Shown here: positions 1 through 10,332 of the stretch, piece by piece
How positions within the stretch are numbered: position 1 is the stretch's first letter
Layout: every line of letters begins with the position of its first letter
DNA from: Belnapia sp. F-4-1
Lineage (GTDB): Bacteria; Pseudomonadota; Alphaproteobacteria; Acetobacterales; Acetobacteraceae
Assembly (NCBI RefSeq): GCF_000802185.1
Contig: NZ_KN676113.1
Coordinates: 2,890,856-2,954,855 of the forward strand
DNA: 64,000 bases
Direction: 5' to 3'
Made by a program: the position numbers and the translations under genes
The notes under the pieces: generated by a model
The model's input: the letters and a program-made list of their open reading frames with translations, nothing else
What the model was told of the DNA's origin: nothing
The model's database searches: none

Positions 1-1190
1 TCGGCGGCGGCCCGGTCATTCTCGGCGACCGGCCAGCGGAGGATGGACAGCCCGGCATGGCCTGCCTCGCGCGCTTCCGCCTCGGTCAGGCCGATCTGCG
101 CCAGCTCCGGATCGGCATAGGTGACGCGGGGCAGGGCGGCGTAGCTCACCTTGGTGAAGGGCAGGCGGAACAGCATGGAGCGGACCAGGATGCCGGCATG
201 CTGGCTCGCCACATGGGTGAAGGCACGCGGGCCGATGCCCTGGGGATCGGCGATGTCGCCCACCGCCCAGACCCGCTTGTTGGAGACGGATCGCAGATCG
301 GCTCCGGTCACGATGCCGCGCGGGCTTGCCTCGACCCCGGCCGTCACCAAGTCGAGCCCGGCGAGCCGCGGCGTCCGGCCGATGGCGAGCAGCAGATGCG
401 TCCCCGCGATGCGGCTGCCATCCTCCAGCACCGCGACGACGCCGGCCTGGGCGGCAAGGCTGTCCGGTTCCAGCTGCTCAAGGCGGACGACCTTGGCCCC
501 TTCGCGGAATTCGACGCCGTCGCGGACCAGGGCGGCCTTGAGGCCTTCGGCCAGCTCCGGATCCTCGCGCGAGGCGATGCGCGGCCCCGCCTCGATGACG
601 GTGACAAGGCAGCCGAGCCGGGCATGGGCCTGCGCCATCTCGAGGCCGATCGGCCCGCCGCCGAGGATGATGAGGTGTCCCGGCGGCTCCTCCAGGTCGA
701 ACAGCGTCTCGTTGGTCAGCCAGGGCACGCCGTCGAGCCCGGGCAGGTCCGGCACCACCGCGCTGCTGCCGGCGGCGATGACGGCGCGGCGGAAGGTCAG
801 GCGCCGCCCGCCGGCCTCGATCTCGTCGGGGGCGATGAAATGCGCCGAGGCCTCGATCACCTCGACGCCCATGCCGCGGAAGCGGGCGGCGCTGTCATTC
901 GGCGCGATGCGGGCGATGGCGCCATGGACATGGGCGCGCACCCCGACCCAGTCGATTTCCGGCGGCGGCAGGCGGATGCCGAAGCGCGCCGCCTGCCGCG
1001 CCGAGGCGGCGGCATGGGCCGCGGCGAGCAGCGCCTTGGAGGGCACGCAGCCATAGTTGAGGCAGTCGCCGCCCATCCGTCCGCGCTCGACCAGCGCGAC
1101 CCTGAGGCCGAGCCCGGCCGAGATGGACGCGACCGACAGCCCGGCCGCGCCCGCGCCGATGACCACCACGTCGAAATCCGGCATGCGCAT
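1..1190 (-). CDS. FAD-dependent pyridine nucleotide-disulfide oxidoreductase (Lpd/MerA-like), 3' end missing
   Basis: The gene runs off the left edge; about 396 codons are visible. The N-terminus has a Rossmann FAD-binding motif ([13 protein letters not shown], about residues 8-20), followed by the redox-active disulfide motif [14 protein letters not shown] second dinucleotide motif, [17 protein letters not shown], binds NAD(P)H, and AVGDIAD contacts FAD. These place it in the dihydrolipoamide dehydrogenase/mercuric reductase family. No lipoyl or heavy-metal domain precedes the FAD domain and no 2-oxoacid dehydrogenase genes are adjacent, so the substrate is unknown. The start is ATG 1190; ATG 1184, two codons later, is equally possible. 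It diverges from rpmH. Confidence 0.85.
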   Translation of the reverse strand, partial: MRMPDFDVVVIGAGAAGLSVASISAGLGLRVALVERGRMGGDCLNYGCVPSKALLAAAHAAASARQAARFGIRLPPPEIDWVGVRAHVHGAIARIAPNDSAARFRGMGVEVIEASAHFIAPDEIEAGGRRLTFRRAVIAAGSSAVVPDLPGLDGVPWLTNETLFDLEEPPGHLIILGGGPIGLEMAQAHARLGCLVTVIEAGPRIASREDPELAEGLKAALVRDGVEFREGAKVVRLEQLEPDSLAAQAGVVAVLEDGSRIAGTHLLLAIGRTPRLAGLDLVTAGVEASPRGIVTGADLRSVSNKRVWAVGDIADPQGIGPRAFTHVASQHAGILVRSMLFRLPFTKVSYAALPRVTYADPELAQIGLTEAEAREAGHAGLSILRWPVAENDRAAA

Positions 1191-1268
1191 CCCCGTGCTC
1201 AGCAGAGTTAGGTGTCGGCGCGGGGGTTACGCCAGCCGGCCGCTCAGCGCCAGAGCGCCCGGCCGCGA

Positions 1269-1298
1269 TTGACGCCGCCCCTATCCCCTCCCTATACG
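1269..1298 (+). promoter_or_regulatory. Probable sigma-70 promoter of the rpmH-rnpA operon
   Basis: TTGACG at 1269-1274 and TATACG at 1293-1298 are separated by 18 bp and lie about 110 bp upstream of rpmH, in the divergent region shared with the flavoprotein gene. The match to a housekeeping promoter is good, but no transcription start is known. Confidence 0.5.
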
Positions 1299-1405
1299 TT
1301 CCCGCCTTCGCCGGGACCCAGCCGCAAGGGTCGCCGGCCGTTCGCGCAAGTCCTCTGGGCAAGTCCCCTTGGGCATGGCCGGACGAACCCAGTCGGAGAT
1401 TGATC

Positions 1406-1540
1406 GTGAAGCGTACCTACCAGCCCTCCAAGCTCGTCCGGAAGCGCCGGCATGGCTTCCGCGCCCGCATGGCGACGGTCGGTGGCCGCAAGGTGCTGGC
1501 CAACCGCCGCTCCAAGGGCCGCGCCAAGCTCAGCGCCTGA
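1406..1540 (+). CDS. rpmH: 50S ribosomal protein L34
   Basis: This is a 44-residue, very basic protein of the large ribosomal subunit. The sequence begins [18 protein letters not shown] and contains the family signature [19 protein letters not shown]. It starts at GTG 1406, preceded by a GGAGA ribosome-binding site six bases upstream. Length and sequence are exactly as expected for L34. It is followed 22 bp later by rnpA, the conserved bacterial rpmH-rnpA arrangement, so the two are probably co-transcribed from the promoter near 1270-1298. Confidence 0.97.
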   Translation: MKRTYQPSKLVRKRRHGFRARMATVGGRKVLANRRSKGRAKLSA

Positions 1541-1562
1541 CGGGCCACGGGGGAATTTCCGC

Positions 1563-1922
1563 ATGCCGGGCCGCCTTTCCCGGCTGACCAAGCGCCGCGA
1601 ATTCCTCCGGGTCGCCAGCCGGGGCCGGAAGGCCGCGCGCCCTTCCCTGGTGTTGCAGGCCCTGCCGCAGCCCGAAGGGCCGCTGCGCCTCGGCTTCACC
1701 GCCACCAAGAAGATCGGCAATGCCGTCATCCGCAACCGCGCCAAGCGCCGGCTGCGGGAGGCGGCGCGGCTGACCTTGGCAAGCTTGGCTTTGGGCGAGG
1801 CCCCGCCGCAGGGCTGGGACCTCGTGCTCATCGCCCGCGACGGGACCGGCGCCCGCCCCTGGGACAAATTGCTCGCCGACCTGCGCGGCGCCCTTCGCCA
1901 AGCCGGCGTGACGCCCGAATGA
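1563..1922 (+). CDS. rnpA: Ribonuclease P protein component
   Basis: This 119-residue basic protein binds RNase P RNA and assists 5' maturation of tRNAs. The family signature [20 protein letters not shown] (about residues 44-63) is present, as is the N-terminal [10 protein letters not shown] motif. ATG 1563 was chosen because the family starts a few residues before RLTKRREF; the open frame extends upstream into rpmH. The stop codon overlaps the start of yidD (ATGA at 1919-1922), implying translational coupling. Confidence 0.95.
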   Translation: MPGRLSRLTKRREFLRVASRGRKAARPSLVLQALPQPEGPLRLGFTATKKIGNAVIRNRAKRRLREAARLTLASLALGEAPPQGWDLVLIARDGTGARPWDKLLADLRGALRQAGVTPE

Positions 1923-2158
1923 GCGCCGCCGAAACCGCGCTGAAGGGTGCCGTCCTCGCCTATCAATGGACGCTGCGGCCGGTGCTCGGCTGCAATTGCC
2001 GCTTCTACCCCTCCTGCAGCGACTATGCGCTGGACGCGCTCGGCACCCATGGCGCGCTGCGCGGCGCCTGGATGGCCACGGGGCGCATCCTCCGCTGCAA
2101 CCCCTGGCACCCTGGCGGCTACGACCCGGTGCCGCCCCAGACCCTGCCGAAAGGCTGA
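1919..2158 (+). CDS. yidD: Membrane protein insertion efficiency factor YidD
   Basis: This small 79-residue protein has the YidD signature [15 protein letters not shown] and the conserved [13 protein letters not shown] near its C-terminus. YidD is a peripheral inner-membrane protein that assists insertion by YidC. It overlaps rnpA by four bases and lies 9 bp before yidC, the conserved order. Its length is normal for the family, and no signal peptide is expected. Confidence 0.95.
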   Translation: MSAAETALKGAVLAYQWTLRPVLGCNCRFYPSCSDYALDALGTHGALRGAWMATGRILRCNPWHPGGYDPVPPQTLPKG

Positions 2159-2167
2159 AGCTTTTCC

Positions 2168-3955
2168 ATGGACCAGAAGCGCCTTTTCGTGGCGATTGCC
2201 ATCTCGATCGGCATCCTGCTGGCTTTCGATGCCCTCAACCGCCCGGCGCGGGAGGCGCAGCGCGCCCAGCAGCAGCAGGCGGCCGATGCGCAGCAGCCGG
2301 CCCCGGCGCCCGGCCCGGCCGGGCCGCTCCGTGCCCCAACCGATGCCTCGCCTGCCGCCAGCGTGCCGACGGCGCCCGCCGCGCGCCTGCCGGTCGAGGG
2401 GCCACGCGTGCAGGGCACGCTCTCGCTCCGCGGCGCCCGGCTGGATGACCTGGTGCTGCGCGGCTACCGCGAGACGGTTGACCAGAATTCGCCGCTCGTC
2501 CGCCTGCTGGCGCCGCGCGAAGGTGGCGCGCCCTACTACGCGCAATGGGGCTGGACGGCCGCCGATGGCCGCACCCGCGTGCCGGCCAACGATACGGACT
2601 GGACGGCGGAGGGCAGCGCGCTGGCGCCTGCCTCTCCGGTGACGCTGCGCTGGGACAACGGGCAGGGCCAGGTCTTCGAGATCGGACTCTCGCTCGACGA
2701 GAACTACATGCTGACCGCCGAGCAGCGCGTGCGCAACAACGGTGCCGAGCCGGTGCAGGTGCTGCCCTGGTCGCGCATCCGCCGGGAAAGCACGCCGCCG
2801 ACCCAGGGCTTCTACATCCTGCACGAGGGCTTCGTCGGCGTGCTCGACGGGCGGCTGCGGGAAGAAACCTACGGCAACGCCAAGAGCGAGGCGGCCAAGC
2901 GCAACGGCGCCGCCTTCGAGCAGGAGACCGGGGCGGGCTGGGCCGGCTTCACCGACAAGTACTGGCTGACCGCCCTCTCGCCCGTCGATCCTGCGCAGCG
3001 CCACCGCGCGGCCTACCGCCACACCACCGATGCCGGGCCGCGTGGGCCCGAGGATCGCTGGCAGGTCGATTTCGCCCCTGTCGCGCCGCAGAGCGTTGCG
3101 CCCGGCGCCAGCGCCGCCAACGGCATCCGTCTTTTCGCCGGCGCCAAGGAGGTGCGGCTGCTCGACAGCTATGGCGAGCGGCTCGGCATCCCTGATTTCG
3201 ACAAGGCCGTCGATTTCGGCTGGTTCTACTTCCTGACCAAGCCGTTCTTTTATGCGATCGACTGGCTTTTCGGCATCTTCGGCAATTTCGGCGTCGCCAT
3301 CCTGGTCTTCACCCTGGCGCTGAAGGCGGCCTTCTTCCCGCTGGCCAACAAGGCCTACAAGTCGATGAGCCGAATGAAAATCCTCGGCCCGAAGATGCAG
3401 GAGATCCGTGAGCGGCATAAGGAGGACCCGGCTAAGGCCCAGGCCGAGATGATGGCGCTCTACCGGACGGAGAAGATCAACCCGGCCTCCGGCTGCCTGC
3501 CCATCCTCATCCAGATCCCGGTCTTCTTCGCGCTCTACAAGGTGCTCTTCGTCACCATCGAGATGCGGCACGCGCCCTTCTTCGGCTGGATTCACGACCT
3601 CTCGGCGCCCGATCCGACCAACTTGTTCAACCTGTTCGGGCTCATCCCCTACGACCCGATGCAGCTGACGCACTACCTGCACATGCCGGCCTGGGCGCTG
3701 ATCATGGGCGCCACCATGTACTTCCAGCAGAAGCTGAACCCGCAGCCGCCGGACCCGATCCAGGCGAAGATCTTCCAGTGGATGCCGGTGATCTTCACCT
3801 TCATGCTGGCAAGCTTCCCGGCCGGCCTCGTCATCTACTGGTCCTGGAACAACCTGCTTTCCATCCTGCAGCAGCGCTACATCATGGCGCTGGAGGCGAA
3901 GCGGACGGGCGGCAAGCCGGGCCTCGCCGTGCCGGCCGTGGCGAAGAAGGGCTGA
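2168..3955 (+). CDS. yidC: Membrane protein insertase YidC
   Basis: This 595-residue integral membrane insertase and chaperone works alone or with SecYEG. A first transmembrane segment lies at about residues 5-21 and is followed by a Pro/Ala/Gln-rich linker. A periplasmic beta domain (about 75-340) precedes the conserved C-terminal five-helix core, which starts near DWLFGIFGNFGVAILVFT and includes SGCLPILIQIPVFFALYKVL and the last helix FPAGLVIYWSWNN. The form is the long Gram-negative one. The stop overlaps the engB start (TGATG), so the two are coupled. Confidence 0.97.
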   Translation: MDQKRLFVAIAISIGILLAFDALNRPAREAQRAQQQQAADAQQPAPAPGPAGPLRAPTDASPAASVPTAPAARLPVEGPRVQGTLSLRGARLDDLVLRGYRETVDQNSPLVRLLAPREGGAPYYAQWGWTAADGRTRVPANDTDWTAEGSALAPASPVTLRWDNGQGQVFEIGLSLDENYMLTAEQRVRNNGAEPVQVLPWSRIRRESTPPTQGFYILHEGFVGVLDGRLREETYGNAKSEAAKRNGAAFEQETGAGWAGFTDKYWLTALSPVDPAQRHRAAYRHTTDAGPRGPEDRWQVDFAPVAPQSVAPGASAANGIRLFAGAKEVRLLDSYGERLGIPDFDKAVDFGWFYFLTKPFFYAIDWLFGIFGNFGVAILVFTLALKAAFFPLANKAYKSMSRMKILGPKMQEIRERHKEDPAKAQAEMMALYRTEKINPASGCLPILIQIPVFFALYKVLFVTIEMRHAPFFGWIHDLSAPDPTNLFNLFGLIPYDPMQLTHYLHMPAWALIMGATMYFQQKLNPQPPDPIQAKIFQWMPVIFTFMLASFPAGLVIYWSWNNLLSILQQRYIMALEAKRTGGKPGLAVPAVAKKG

Positions 3956-4656
3956 TGGCCGAGCACGCGCTGCCCGCCAACGCCGCCATCCTGGCGGGCG
4001 GCCTCAGCGAGGCACGGACCGAGGCGGAGCGGGCCGCGCTGATCGAGGCAGGGCGACAGCTGTTCACCAAGCCCTGCACCTTCTTCTACGCCTCGCAGAA
4101 GATCGACCAGCTGCCGCCTGCCGAGGGGCCGGAGATCGCCTTCTGCGGCCGTTCGAATGTGGGCAAGTCCTCGCTGGTGAATGCCCTGACCGGGCAGAAT
4201 GCTCTGGCCCGCGTCTCGCACACGCCGGGGCGGACCAAGCAGCTCAACTTCTTCAATCTCGGCGACCAGCTCACGCTGGTCGACATGCCGGGCTATGGCT
4301 ATGCCCAGGCCTCGAAGAGCGTGAAGGCCGATTGGCAGGGGTTGATGTTCGACTTCCTGCGTGGCCGGGCGACCCTGCGGCGCGTCCTCCTCCTGCTCGA
4401 TGCGCGGATCGAGACCAAGGCCGGCGACCGGGCGGCGATGAGCCTCCTGACCGAGGCAGCCGTGCCCTTCCAGATCGTCCTCACCAAGGCCGACGACGCC
4501 AAGCCCTGGTGGCTGAAGCAGAGGATCGCCGAGGCCGAGAAGCTTGCCCGCGAGGAGACTGCCGGCCACCCGCTGGTGCTCGTCACCAGCAGCCGGACCG
4601 GGGAGGGAATTCCGGAATTGCGGGCCGAGATGGCTTCGCTCGCCCGCGCCGCTTGA
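3955..4656 (+). CDS. engB: Ribosome biogenesis GTPase YsxC/EngB
   Basis: This is a 233-residue TRAFAC-class GTPase needed for 50S subunit assembly. G1 is [10 protein letters not shown]3 is DMPGYGYA, G4 is TKAD and G5 is TSS, all in the right order. A conserved [11 protein letters not shown] segment precedes G1. ATG 3955 overlaps the yidC stop by one base; the open frame extends upstream inside yidC but gives no homologous residues. A 55-bp gap separates it from argB. Confidence 0.95.
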   Translation: MAEHALPANAAILAGGLSEARTEAERAALIEAGRQLFTKPCTFFYASQKIDQLPPAEGPEIAFCGRSNVGKSSLVNALTGQNALARVSHTPGRTKQLNFFNLGDQLTLVDMPGYGYAQASKSVKADWQGLMFDFLRGRATLRRVLLLLDARIETKAGDRAAMSLLTEAAVPFQIVLTKADDAKPWWLKQRIAEAEKLAREETAGHPLVLVTSSRTGEGIPELRAEMASLARAA

Positions 4657-4711
4657 CCGGCTGCGGCCGTCCCCCTACAGCCCGGCCGCCAGCACCGGAG
4701 ACTCCCGGCCG

Positions 4712-5596
4712 ATGACCGACGACACCCCCGACCCGATGAAGATTCTGGCCGGCGCGCTGCCCTTCCTCAAGCGCTACGACGACCAGATCGTCGTCGTGAA
4801 ATATGGCGGCCATGCCATGGGCGAGGAGGAGACGGCGCTCCGCTTCGGGCGCGACATCGCCCTGCTGGAGCAGGTGGGCGTCAACCCCGTCGTCGTGCAT
4901 GGCGGCGGGCCGCAGATCAACGCCATGCTGAAGCGGCTGAACGTGCAGTCCACCTTCATCCAGGGGCTGCGCGTCACCGACGAGGCGATGCTCGACGTGG
5001 TCGAGATGGTCCTCGCCGGGCCGGTCAACAAGCAGGTTGCGGAGGCGATCACCCGTGCCGGCGCGCTCGCCGTCGGCATCTCCGGCAAGGATGGCGGGCT
5101 GATCACGGCGCGGAAGCTGCTGCGGACGGTGCGCGACCCCAGCTCGCATCTCGAGCAGGTGCTCGATCTCGGCTTCGTTGGCGAGCCGGCCTCGGTCGAT
5201 ACCCGCGTGCTGCGGCTGCTGATCGGCGCCGACATCATCCCGGTCGTCGCCCCGGTTGGCGTCGGCGAGGGGGGACAGACCTACAACATCAATGCCGATA
5301 CGGTGGCCGGCGCCATCGCCGGCGCGCTCGGCGCCGAACGGCTGCTGATGCTGACCGACGTGCGCGGCGTGCTCGGCCCGGATGGCCAGCTGATCCCTGA
5401 GATGACGGTCTCCGAGGTGCAGGCCGGCATCGCCGCGGGCTGGATTTCGGGCGGCATGATCCCAAAGGTCGAGACCTGCATCTATGCGATCGAGCGCGGG
5501 GTAAAGGGCGCCGTCATCCTCGATGGCCGCGTCCCGCATGCGGTGCTGCACGAGCTCTTCACCGATGGCGGGGCCGGGACGCTCATCAAGCCCTGA
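4712..5596 (+). CDS. argB: Acetylglutamate kinase
   Basis: This 294-residue enzyme phosphorylates N-acetyl-L-glutamate with ATP, the second step of arginine biosynthesis. It has the amino-acid kinase fold: the ATP/substrate loop [10 protein letters not shown] (about 25-34), [13 protein letters not shown] (substrate binding), the [16 protein letters not shown] segment and the C-terminal [19 protein letters not shown] 4712 gives the usual length; the frame is open further upstream without homology. The 3' end overlaps the convergent DUF2336 gene by 11 bp, so no classical terminator fits between them. Confidence 0.96.
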   Translation: MTDDTPDPMKILAGALPFLKRYDDQIVVVKYGGHAMGEEETALRFGRDIALLEQVGVNPVVVHGGGPQINAMLKRLNVQSTFIQGLRVTDEAMLDVVEMVLAGPVNKQVAEAITRAGALAVGISGKDGGLITARKLLRTVRDPSSHLEQVLDLGFVGEPASVDTRVLRLLIGADIIPVVAPVGVGEGGQTYNINADTVAGAIAGALGAERLLMLTDVRGVLGPDGQLIPEMTVSEVQAGIAAGWISGGMIPKVETCIYAIERGVKGAVILDGRVPHAVLHELFTDGGAGTLIKP

Positions 5597-6761
5597 CGTC
5601 CGGCTCGGCCAGGAGTTCGATCTGCCAGAGCATTTCGGCGGTGGAGAGGGGCCACTTCTCATCCGGCCCGGGCAGCAGCGCGGTGCCCGGCGCAAGCTGG
5701 CCGAGCACGCTCTGTGCCAGCACGGCGCAATGCATGCCGAAGCCCGCCTGCCAGCAAAGGCTGGTCAGTGCCCGGGCGCTGCGCAGCCGCACCGCCTCCT
5801 CCACCGCCTGGAGGGTGACGGAAGCCTCCTGCGCCAGCAGTCTTGCCATCGCCGCATGGTCGCCGCGCCGGGCCGCCGCTTCGAAGAGCGCGCTGGCCGG
5901 GGGGTCTGCCGCCCCTTCCAGCAGCCGGGCCTCCACGCGGTCCTGCAGCCGGCGGGCCAGGTCGGGCGCGAGGTCGGGCCGGTCGGCCAGCGCCTCCAGC
6001 AGATGGCCGGCGACGCAAAGGGCGAGCGCCCGCTGCGCCCGGGGCGGCAAGGATGGGCGGCGTACTAGGCTTTCCTGCCAGTGGATGCGCGTCGCTGCCT
6101 GGACGATCAGCCCGTCCAGGGTCTGCTCGCGGATGGCGGCCGAGGGGTTGGCGAGCAGCGCGCCGATCGCTGCCTCATTCGTTGAGGATGCGATGGCGTC
6201 GGAAAGGATTTCGCTCAGCGCCGGCCGGCGGGCGACCGCGGTTAAGGTATCCGGCACGGGTGGCGCGGCGATCAGCGCCAGCAGGTCCTCCTCGCTCAGC
6301 ATGGGCGAGAGGCGGATGACGGGCTCCGCCACCTCCATCGCCGCATCGGCTGCGAGGCGGAGGATAAGGTCATGCGGCGCATCCGGCATCGCCTTCAACT
6401 CCTCGGCGATGACGGCGCGAACGTGGATCGCGGTATCCTGGGCGAGGCTGCACAGCGCATGCCATGCGATTGCCCCCAGCCGGTCCTCGGCGATGGCGAG
6501 GGCGGCGGCGCGGGGTGCCAGCTTCCGCCCGAGCGCGGCCCGCACCGCCGGGTCTGCATCGCTGGCCAGCAACCGGTCCGCCTGGGTGGGGGCCGCAGCA
6601 TTGCCGGCGACCGCGCCGCGCACCGCCGGGCTGCCGTCGCCGGCCAGATAGTAAAGCAGTTCCGGCCGCGTGCCGGGCAGGGCGGCGATGGCCATGCGCT
6701 CCGCCTCGGCCCCGTCCCGCGCGAGGCGCTTGGCCACCTCGAAGCTCGTCTTGCTGGCCAT
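5586..6761 (-). CDS. DUF2336 domain protein
   Basis: This 391-residue, Ala/Leu-rich, all-helical protein matches the alphaproteobacterial DUF2336 family (HEAT-like repeats). Repeated short helical units of the type [24 protein letters not shown] and [13 protein letters not shown] are visible. The biochemical role is not established for this member. ATG 6761 overlaps the stop of the upstream diguanylate cyclase by one base (TGATG), with GGAGG directly upstream, so the two are translationally coupled. This suggests a shared signalling role. Its 3' end overlaps argB by 11 bp. Confidence 0.75.
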   Translation of the reverse strand: MASKTSFEVAKRLARDGAEAERMAIAALPGTRPELLYYLAGDGSPAVRGAVAGNAAAPTQADRLLASDADPAVRAALGRKLAPRAAALAIAEDRLGAIAWHALCSLAQDTAIHVRAVIAEELKAMPDAPHDLILRLAADAAMEVAEPVIRLSPMLSEEDLLALIAAPPVPDTLTAVARRPALSEILSDAIASSTNEAAIGALLANPSAAIREQTLDGLIVQAATRIHWQESLVRRPSLPPRAQRALALCVAGHLLEALADRPDLAPDLARRLQDRVEARLLEGAADPPASALFEAAARRGDHAAMARLLAQEASVTLQAVEEAVRLRSARALTSLCWQAGFGMHCAVLAQSVLGQLAPGTALLPGPDEKWPLSTAEMLWQIELLAEPDVRA

Positions 6762-8122
6762 CACCCCTCCGTCGTCCCGGGCGCCAGGCGCCAGCCATTC
6801 CTGCCATGCCGCTTGGTCGCATACATGGCCGTATCCGCCCGGGCGATCAGGCTGTCCGGCGTGTCGGAGCCATCGACCGCCCGCATGGCGATGCCGATGC
6901 TGAAGGTCAGCGGCAGGGTGAACCCGGGAACCAGCCCGGGCAGCACGGTGAGGGCTGTTCGGCAGATCGCCTCCGCCCGCATGGTGGCGGCCGCGCTGTC
7001 GGCGCCTTCCAGCCAGGCGGCAAATTCATCGCCGCCAAGCCGTGCGACCAGATCGGTCGGGCGGACGATGTCGCGCAACACCCGGCCCACCGCGACCAGT
7101 GCGGAATCGCCCGCTTCATGGCCCATGCGGTCATTCAGCGGTTTGAAATTGTCGAGGTCGAGGAAGAGCAGGGCGCCGCGTTCCACCGTCTCCCGCGACA
7201 TGGCCAGCCGGTCGAGCCGGCGGTTGAGATCATCGAGAAAGGCGCGGCGGTTCAGCAGCCCGGTCAGCCCATCGGTCCGCGCCTGGAGTTCCAGCTCCTG
7301 TTGCAGGACCTGGTTGCCGAGGGCGACGAAGAGCAGGTCGGCGGCGGCCGCCAGCAGGTGCTCGTCATCCTTGTCGAAGGGCCTCGCTCCGGCCTGGCGC
7401 CAGGCGAGCAGCGCATGGCGAGGCATCGTGCAATGCGGATGCGGCAGCAGCGCCAGCGGTTCGCCCGCGGGCCCGGTGCCGAAGACCGGCGCCATCGTCT
7501 CCAGCATTGGGGCGAGAGCGGCGAAGAGCGGGGTCGGCTCGGCGCCATGCCGGTGGAGGGCCCGGAGCTGCCCGTTTGTGCCGATCTCGAGCACGGCGGC
7601 GCTGGAGCAGCCAAGGGCCGGGCCCAGCGCCTCCAGCGTCGAGGTCAGCATGCGCGGCGCCAGCACTTGGCGGCGCACCCGGCGCACCAGCGTCTCCAGC
7701 GCCTTGGCGCGGCGCAGCGTGGCCGCCTGCGCCTCTGTCTCGCGCAACTCGGCAGTCACCTCCCGGCCGATGCCGCGGAGCCCGGCGAAGCGTCCCGCCG
7801 TGTCGGCGAGCGGCACCAGCAAGAGGTTGAAGCATCCTGGCTCCGCCCCGGCGAGCCAGGCCCGCACGCCTCGCATGGGCTGCCGCGCGGCGAAAGGGTC
7901 CGGCTCCGGATGGAGCAGCAGCCGCTGCGCCGGCTCGCCCAGCAGCGCCGCTGCCTCCTGTCCCAGCACCCGCTCCGGCCAAAGGAAGGTGAGGCGGCCT
8001 CCCGCATCCGTCTCGAAGGCCAGGTCGGCGGCAAGGCTGGCGAAATCCTGCCAGCGTTGGCGGGATTCCAGGAAGGCGCCGGGCAGGCCGGCGGGCAGGA
8101 TCAAGGGAGCGGCGGAATCCAT
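6761..8122 (-). CDS. Diguanylate cyclase with PAS/GAF-like N-terminus
   Basis: This is a 453-residue soluble protein. The C-terminal third is a GGDEF domain that would make cyclic di-GMP: it opens with [15 protein letters not shown], the active-site GGDEF is intact at about residues 363-367, and an inhibitory I-site RxxD (RPTD, about 354-357) lies five residues before it, so product inhibition is expected. The first 290 residues resemble a PAS domain followed by a GAF-like sensor; no membrane segment is seen. ATG 8122 has AAGG eight bases upstream; GTG 8128 is an alternative start. It is translationally coupled to the DUF2336 gene downstream. Confidence 0.88.
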   Translation of the reverse strand: MDSAAPLILPAGLPGAFLESRQRWQDFASLAADLAFETDAGGRLTFLWPERVLGQEAAALLGEPAQRLLLHPEPDPFAARQPMRGVRAWLAGAEPGCFNLLLVPLADTAGRFAGLRGIGREVTAELRETEAQAATLRRAKALETLVRRVRRQVLAPRMLTSTLEALGPALGCSSAAVLEIGTNGQLRALHRHGAEPTPLFAALAPMLETMAPVFGTGPAGEPLALLPHPHCTMPRHALLAWRQAGARPFDKDDEHLLAAAADLLFVALGNQVLQQELELQARTDGLTGLLNRRAFLDDLNRRLDRLAMSRETVERGALLFLDLDNFKPLNDRMGHEAGDSALVAVGRVLRDIVRPTDLVARLGGDEFAAWLEGADSAAATMRAEAICRTALTVLPGLVPGFTLPLTFSIGIAMRAVDGSDTPDSLIARADTAMYATKRHGRNGWRLAPGTTEG

Positions 8123-8263
8123 GTGCACTACCTTGCTCCTCCGCCCCTGAATGCGGGGTTAAAAGCCCGCCCTGGTGTTGCGGGACGCGGCGCGGACGGC
8201 CGGGTCGCCACCCGGGATGGCCGTCCGGTGGGCGCCTGCGGAAGACTCCCCACGCCCCCTCCG

Positions 8264-8292
8264 TTGACACGGGCGCGCCCGCATCGGCATGG
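8264..8292 (+). promoter_or_regulatory. Possible promoter of dapD-dapE
   Basis: A perfect TTGACA at 8264-8269 is followed, after 17 bp, by a poor -10 (GCATGG, 8287-8292), 30 bp before dapD. The rest of the 200-bp divergent region contains a GC-rich stem (ACGGCC/GGCCGT around 8197-8225) and no other clear signal. Confidence 0.3.
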
Positions 8293-8322
8293 TCCGGCCG
8301 CCTCCGTCCAGGGACCCCGCCG

Positions 8323-9159
8323 ATGACCCTTTCCGCCCTCCAGGCCCCGATCGAATCCCTCTGGGAGCGCCGCGACAGCGTCTCCTCGGCGACGCGCGGC
8401 GAGGAGCGCGACGTGGTCATGGCCGCGCTCGAGGCGCTCGATGGCGGCGAGGCTCGCGTCGCCGAGCCCGATGGCCAGGGCGACTGGCGGGTGAACCAGT
8501 GGCTGAAGCAGGCCGTGCTGCTCTCCTTCCGCCTCACCGATTCGGCGCCGATGGACACCGCCGCCGGGGCCTTTGACAAGGTGCCGCTGAAATTCGCCGA
8601 TTGGGGCCCGAACCGCTTCAAGGAGGCCGGCTTCCGCGCGGTGCCGGGCGCCGTGGTGCGCAAGTCCGCCCATATCGCGCCGGGCGTCGTGCTGATGCCG
8701 AGCTTCGTCAATGTCGGCGCCTATGTCGACCGCAACACCATGGTCGATACCTGGGCGACCGTCGGCTCCTGCGCGCAGATCGGCAAGAACTGTCACCTTT
8801 CGGGCGGCGTCGGCATCGGCGGCGTGCTAGAGCCGCTGCAGGCCAACCCCGTCATCATCGAGGATGACTGCTTCATCGGCGCCCGCTCCGAGGTGGCCGA
8901 AGGCGTCATCGTCGAGCGTGGCGCGGTGCTCTCCATGGGCGTCTTCCTCGGCGCCTCCACCAAGATCATCGATCGCGCGACAGGCGAGGTGCATATCGGC
9001 CGCGTGCCGGCCTATTCCGTCGTGGTTCCCGGCAGCCTGCCCGGCAAGCCGCTGCCGGACGGCACGCCCGGCCCTTCGCTCTACTGCGCCGTCATCGTCA
9101 AGCGCGTCGATGCGCAGACGCGCGCCAAGACCAGCATCAACGAGCTGCTGCGCGACTGA
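8323..9159 (+). CDS. dapD: 2,3,4,5-tetrahydropyridine-2,6-dicarboxylate N-succinyltransferase
   Basis: This 278-residue enzyme transfers a succinyl group from succinyl-CoA to tetrahydrodipicolinate in the succinylase branch of lysine/diaminopimelate synthesis. Residues about 110-240 form a left-handed beta-helix of hexapeptide repeats (for example [33 protein letters not shown] and [20 protein letters not shown]). Length is typical. It is followed 7 bp later by dapE, the enzyme two steps on, forming an operon. Confidence 0.97.
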   Translation: MTLSALQAPIESLWERRDSVSSATRGEERDVVMAALEALDGGEARVAEPDGQGDWRVNQWLKQAVLLSFRLTDSAPMDTAAGAFDKVPLKFADWGPNRFKEAGFRAVPGAVVRKSAHIAPGVVLMPSFVNVGAYVDRNTMVDTWATVGSCAQIGKNCHLSGGVGIGGVLEPLQANPVIIEDDCFIGARSEVAEGVIVERGAVLSMGVFLGASTKIIDRATGEVHIGRVPAYSVVVPGSLPGKPLPDGTPGPSLYCAVIVKRVDAQTRAKTSINELLRD

Positions 9160-9166
9160 TCTGCCC

Positions 9167-10300
9167 ATGCGCAATGCCCCGACCGACCCGCTGCCGCTCG
9201 CCCAGGCGCTGATCCGCTGCCCGAGCGTGACGCCCGCCGATGCCGGCGCGCTCGCCCTGCTGGAAGCGGCGCTGCGCCCGCTCGGCTTCACCTGCCATCG
9301 GATGCGCTTCGGCGAGACGGAGAACCTCTTCGCCCGCCGCGGCACGGAGGGGCCGCATTTCTGCTATGCCGGCCATACCGATGTGGTGCCGCCCGGCGCC
9401 GGGGGTTGGACCGACGATCCTTTCGCCGCGACCGTCCGTGACGGCCTGCTCTATGGCCGCGGCGCCTGCGACATGAAGGGCGGCATCGCCGCCTTCGTTG
9501 CCGGCCTCACCGATTATCTCGCCGCCAACCCCAACCCGCCGGGCAGCATCAGCCTGCTTATCACCGGCGACGAGGAAGGCCCCGCCAAGGACGGCACGGT
9601 GCGCGTGCTGGACTGGCTGGCGGCCAGGGACGAGATCCCCGACATGGCGCTGGTCGGCGAGCCGAGCTCGCGGGCGCGGCTCGGCGACATCGTCAAGGTC
9701 GGTCGGCGTGGCAGCATGACGGCCTGGATCACCCTGTTCGGCACGCAGGGCCACAGCGCCTATCCGCAGCGTGCCGACAACCCGATCCATCGCCTGGTCC
9801 GCGTGCTGCACCGCCTGACCGCCGAGCCGCTCGACCATGGCAGCGAATTCTTCGAGCCCACGACCTTGCAGGTCACCGGCTTCGATGTCGGCAATGCGGC
9901 GAACAACGTCATCCCCGGCGAGGCACGGGCGATGCTCAACATCCGCTTCAACGACCGGCACACGAGCGCCAGCCTCACCGAGCGCCTGCATGCGGCGCTG
10001 CGGGCGGAGGAGGCGCGGTACGAGATGCGCATCGACTGCTCCGGCGAAAGCTTCCTGACCTCGCCCGGCCCCTTCGTGGATGCGTTGAAGCGGGCGGTCG
10101 AGCGCAGCACCGGCGGAACGCCGGCGCTCGATACCGGCGGCGGCACATCCGATGCGCGTTTCCTGGCCCGCTTCTGCCCGGTTGCCGAGCTGGGCGGCGT
10201 CGGCAGCACCATGCACAAGGCCGATGAACGCGTGCCGGTCGAGGAGCTGCGTGACTTGGCCGCGCTCTACCGCGCCGTGCTCGAGGAGAGCCTCGGCTGA
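9167..10300 (+). CDS. dapE: Succinyl-diaminopimelate desuccinylase
   Basis: This 377-residue M20-family di-zinc hydrolase releases L,L-diaminopimelate from the N-succinyl compound. Metal-binding and catalytic motifs are all visible: CYAGHTDVVPPG (His ligand and Asp), GRGACDMKGG (bridging Asp), TGDEEGPAKDG (catalytic Glu and Glu ligand) and the C-terminal STMHKADERVPVEEL (His ligand). A dimerisation domain lies at about 180-290. ATG 9167 starts 7 bp after dapD; the open frame extends upstream antigenically unlike the family, so the ATG is preferred. Confidence 0.96.
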   Translation: MRNAPTDPLPLAQALIRCPSVTPADAGALALLEAALRPLGFTCHRMRFGETENLFARRGTEGPHFCYAGHTDVVPPGAGGWTDDPFAATVRDGLLYGRGACDMKGGIAAFVAGLTDYLAANPNPPGSISLLITGDEEGPAKDGTVRVLDWLAARDEIPDMALVGEPSSRARLGDIVKVGRRGSMTAWITLFGTQGHSAYPQRADNPIHRLVRVLHRLTAEPLDHGSEFFEPTTLQVTGFDVGNAANNVIPGEARAMLNIRFNDRHTSASLTERLHAALRAEEARYEMRIDCSGESFLTSPGPFVDALKRAVERSTGGTPALDTGGGTSDARFLARFCPVAELGGVGSTMHKADERVPVEELRDLAALYRAVLEESLG

Positions 10301-10332
10301 CCAACCCGCCCGGCCCTGTCCCGCATCGCCTG

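Noticed and set aside
1-1190. Left-edge flavoprotein as mercuric reductase of a mer operon
   Set aside because: It has no N-terminal heavy-metal domain, and no merR, merT or merP is nearby; the CLNYGC-type active site is also common to uncharacterised Lpd-like enzymes.
1292-3682. 796-codon minus-strand frame opposite rnpA and yidC
   Set aside because: Antisense to four genes with complete family signatures; its own translation is Arg/Gly-rich without motifs.
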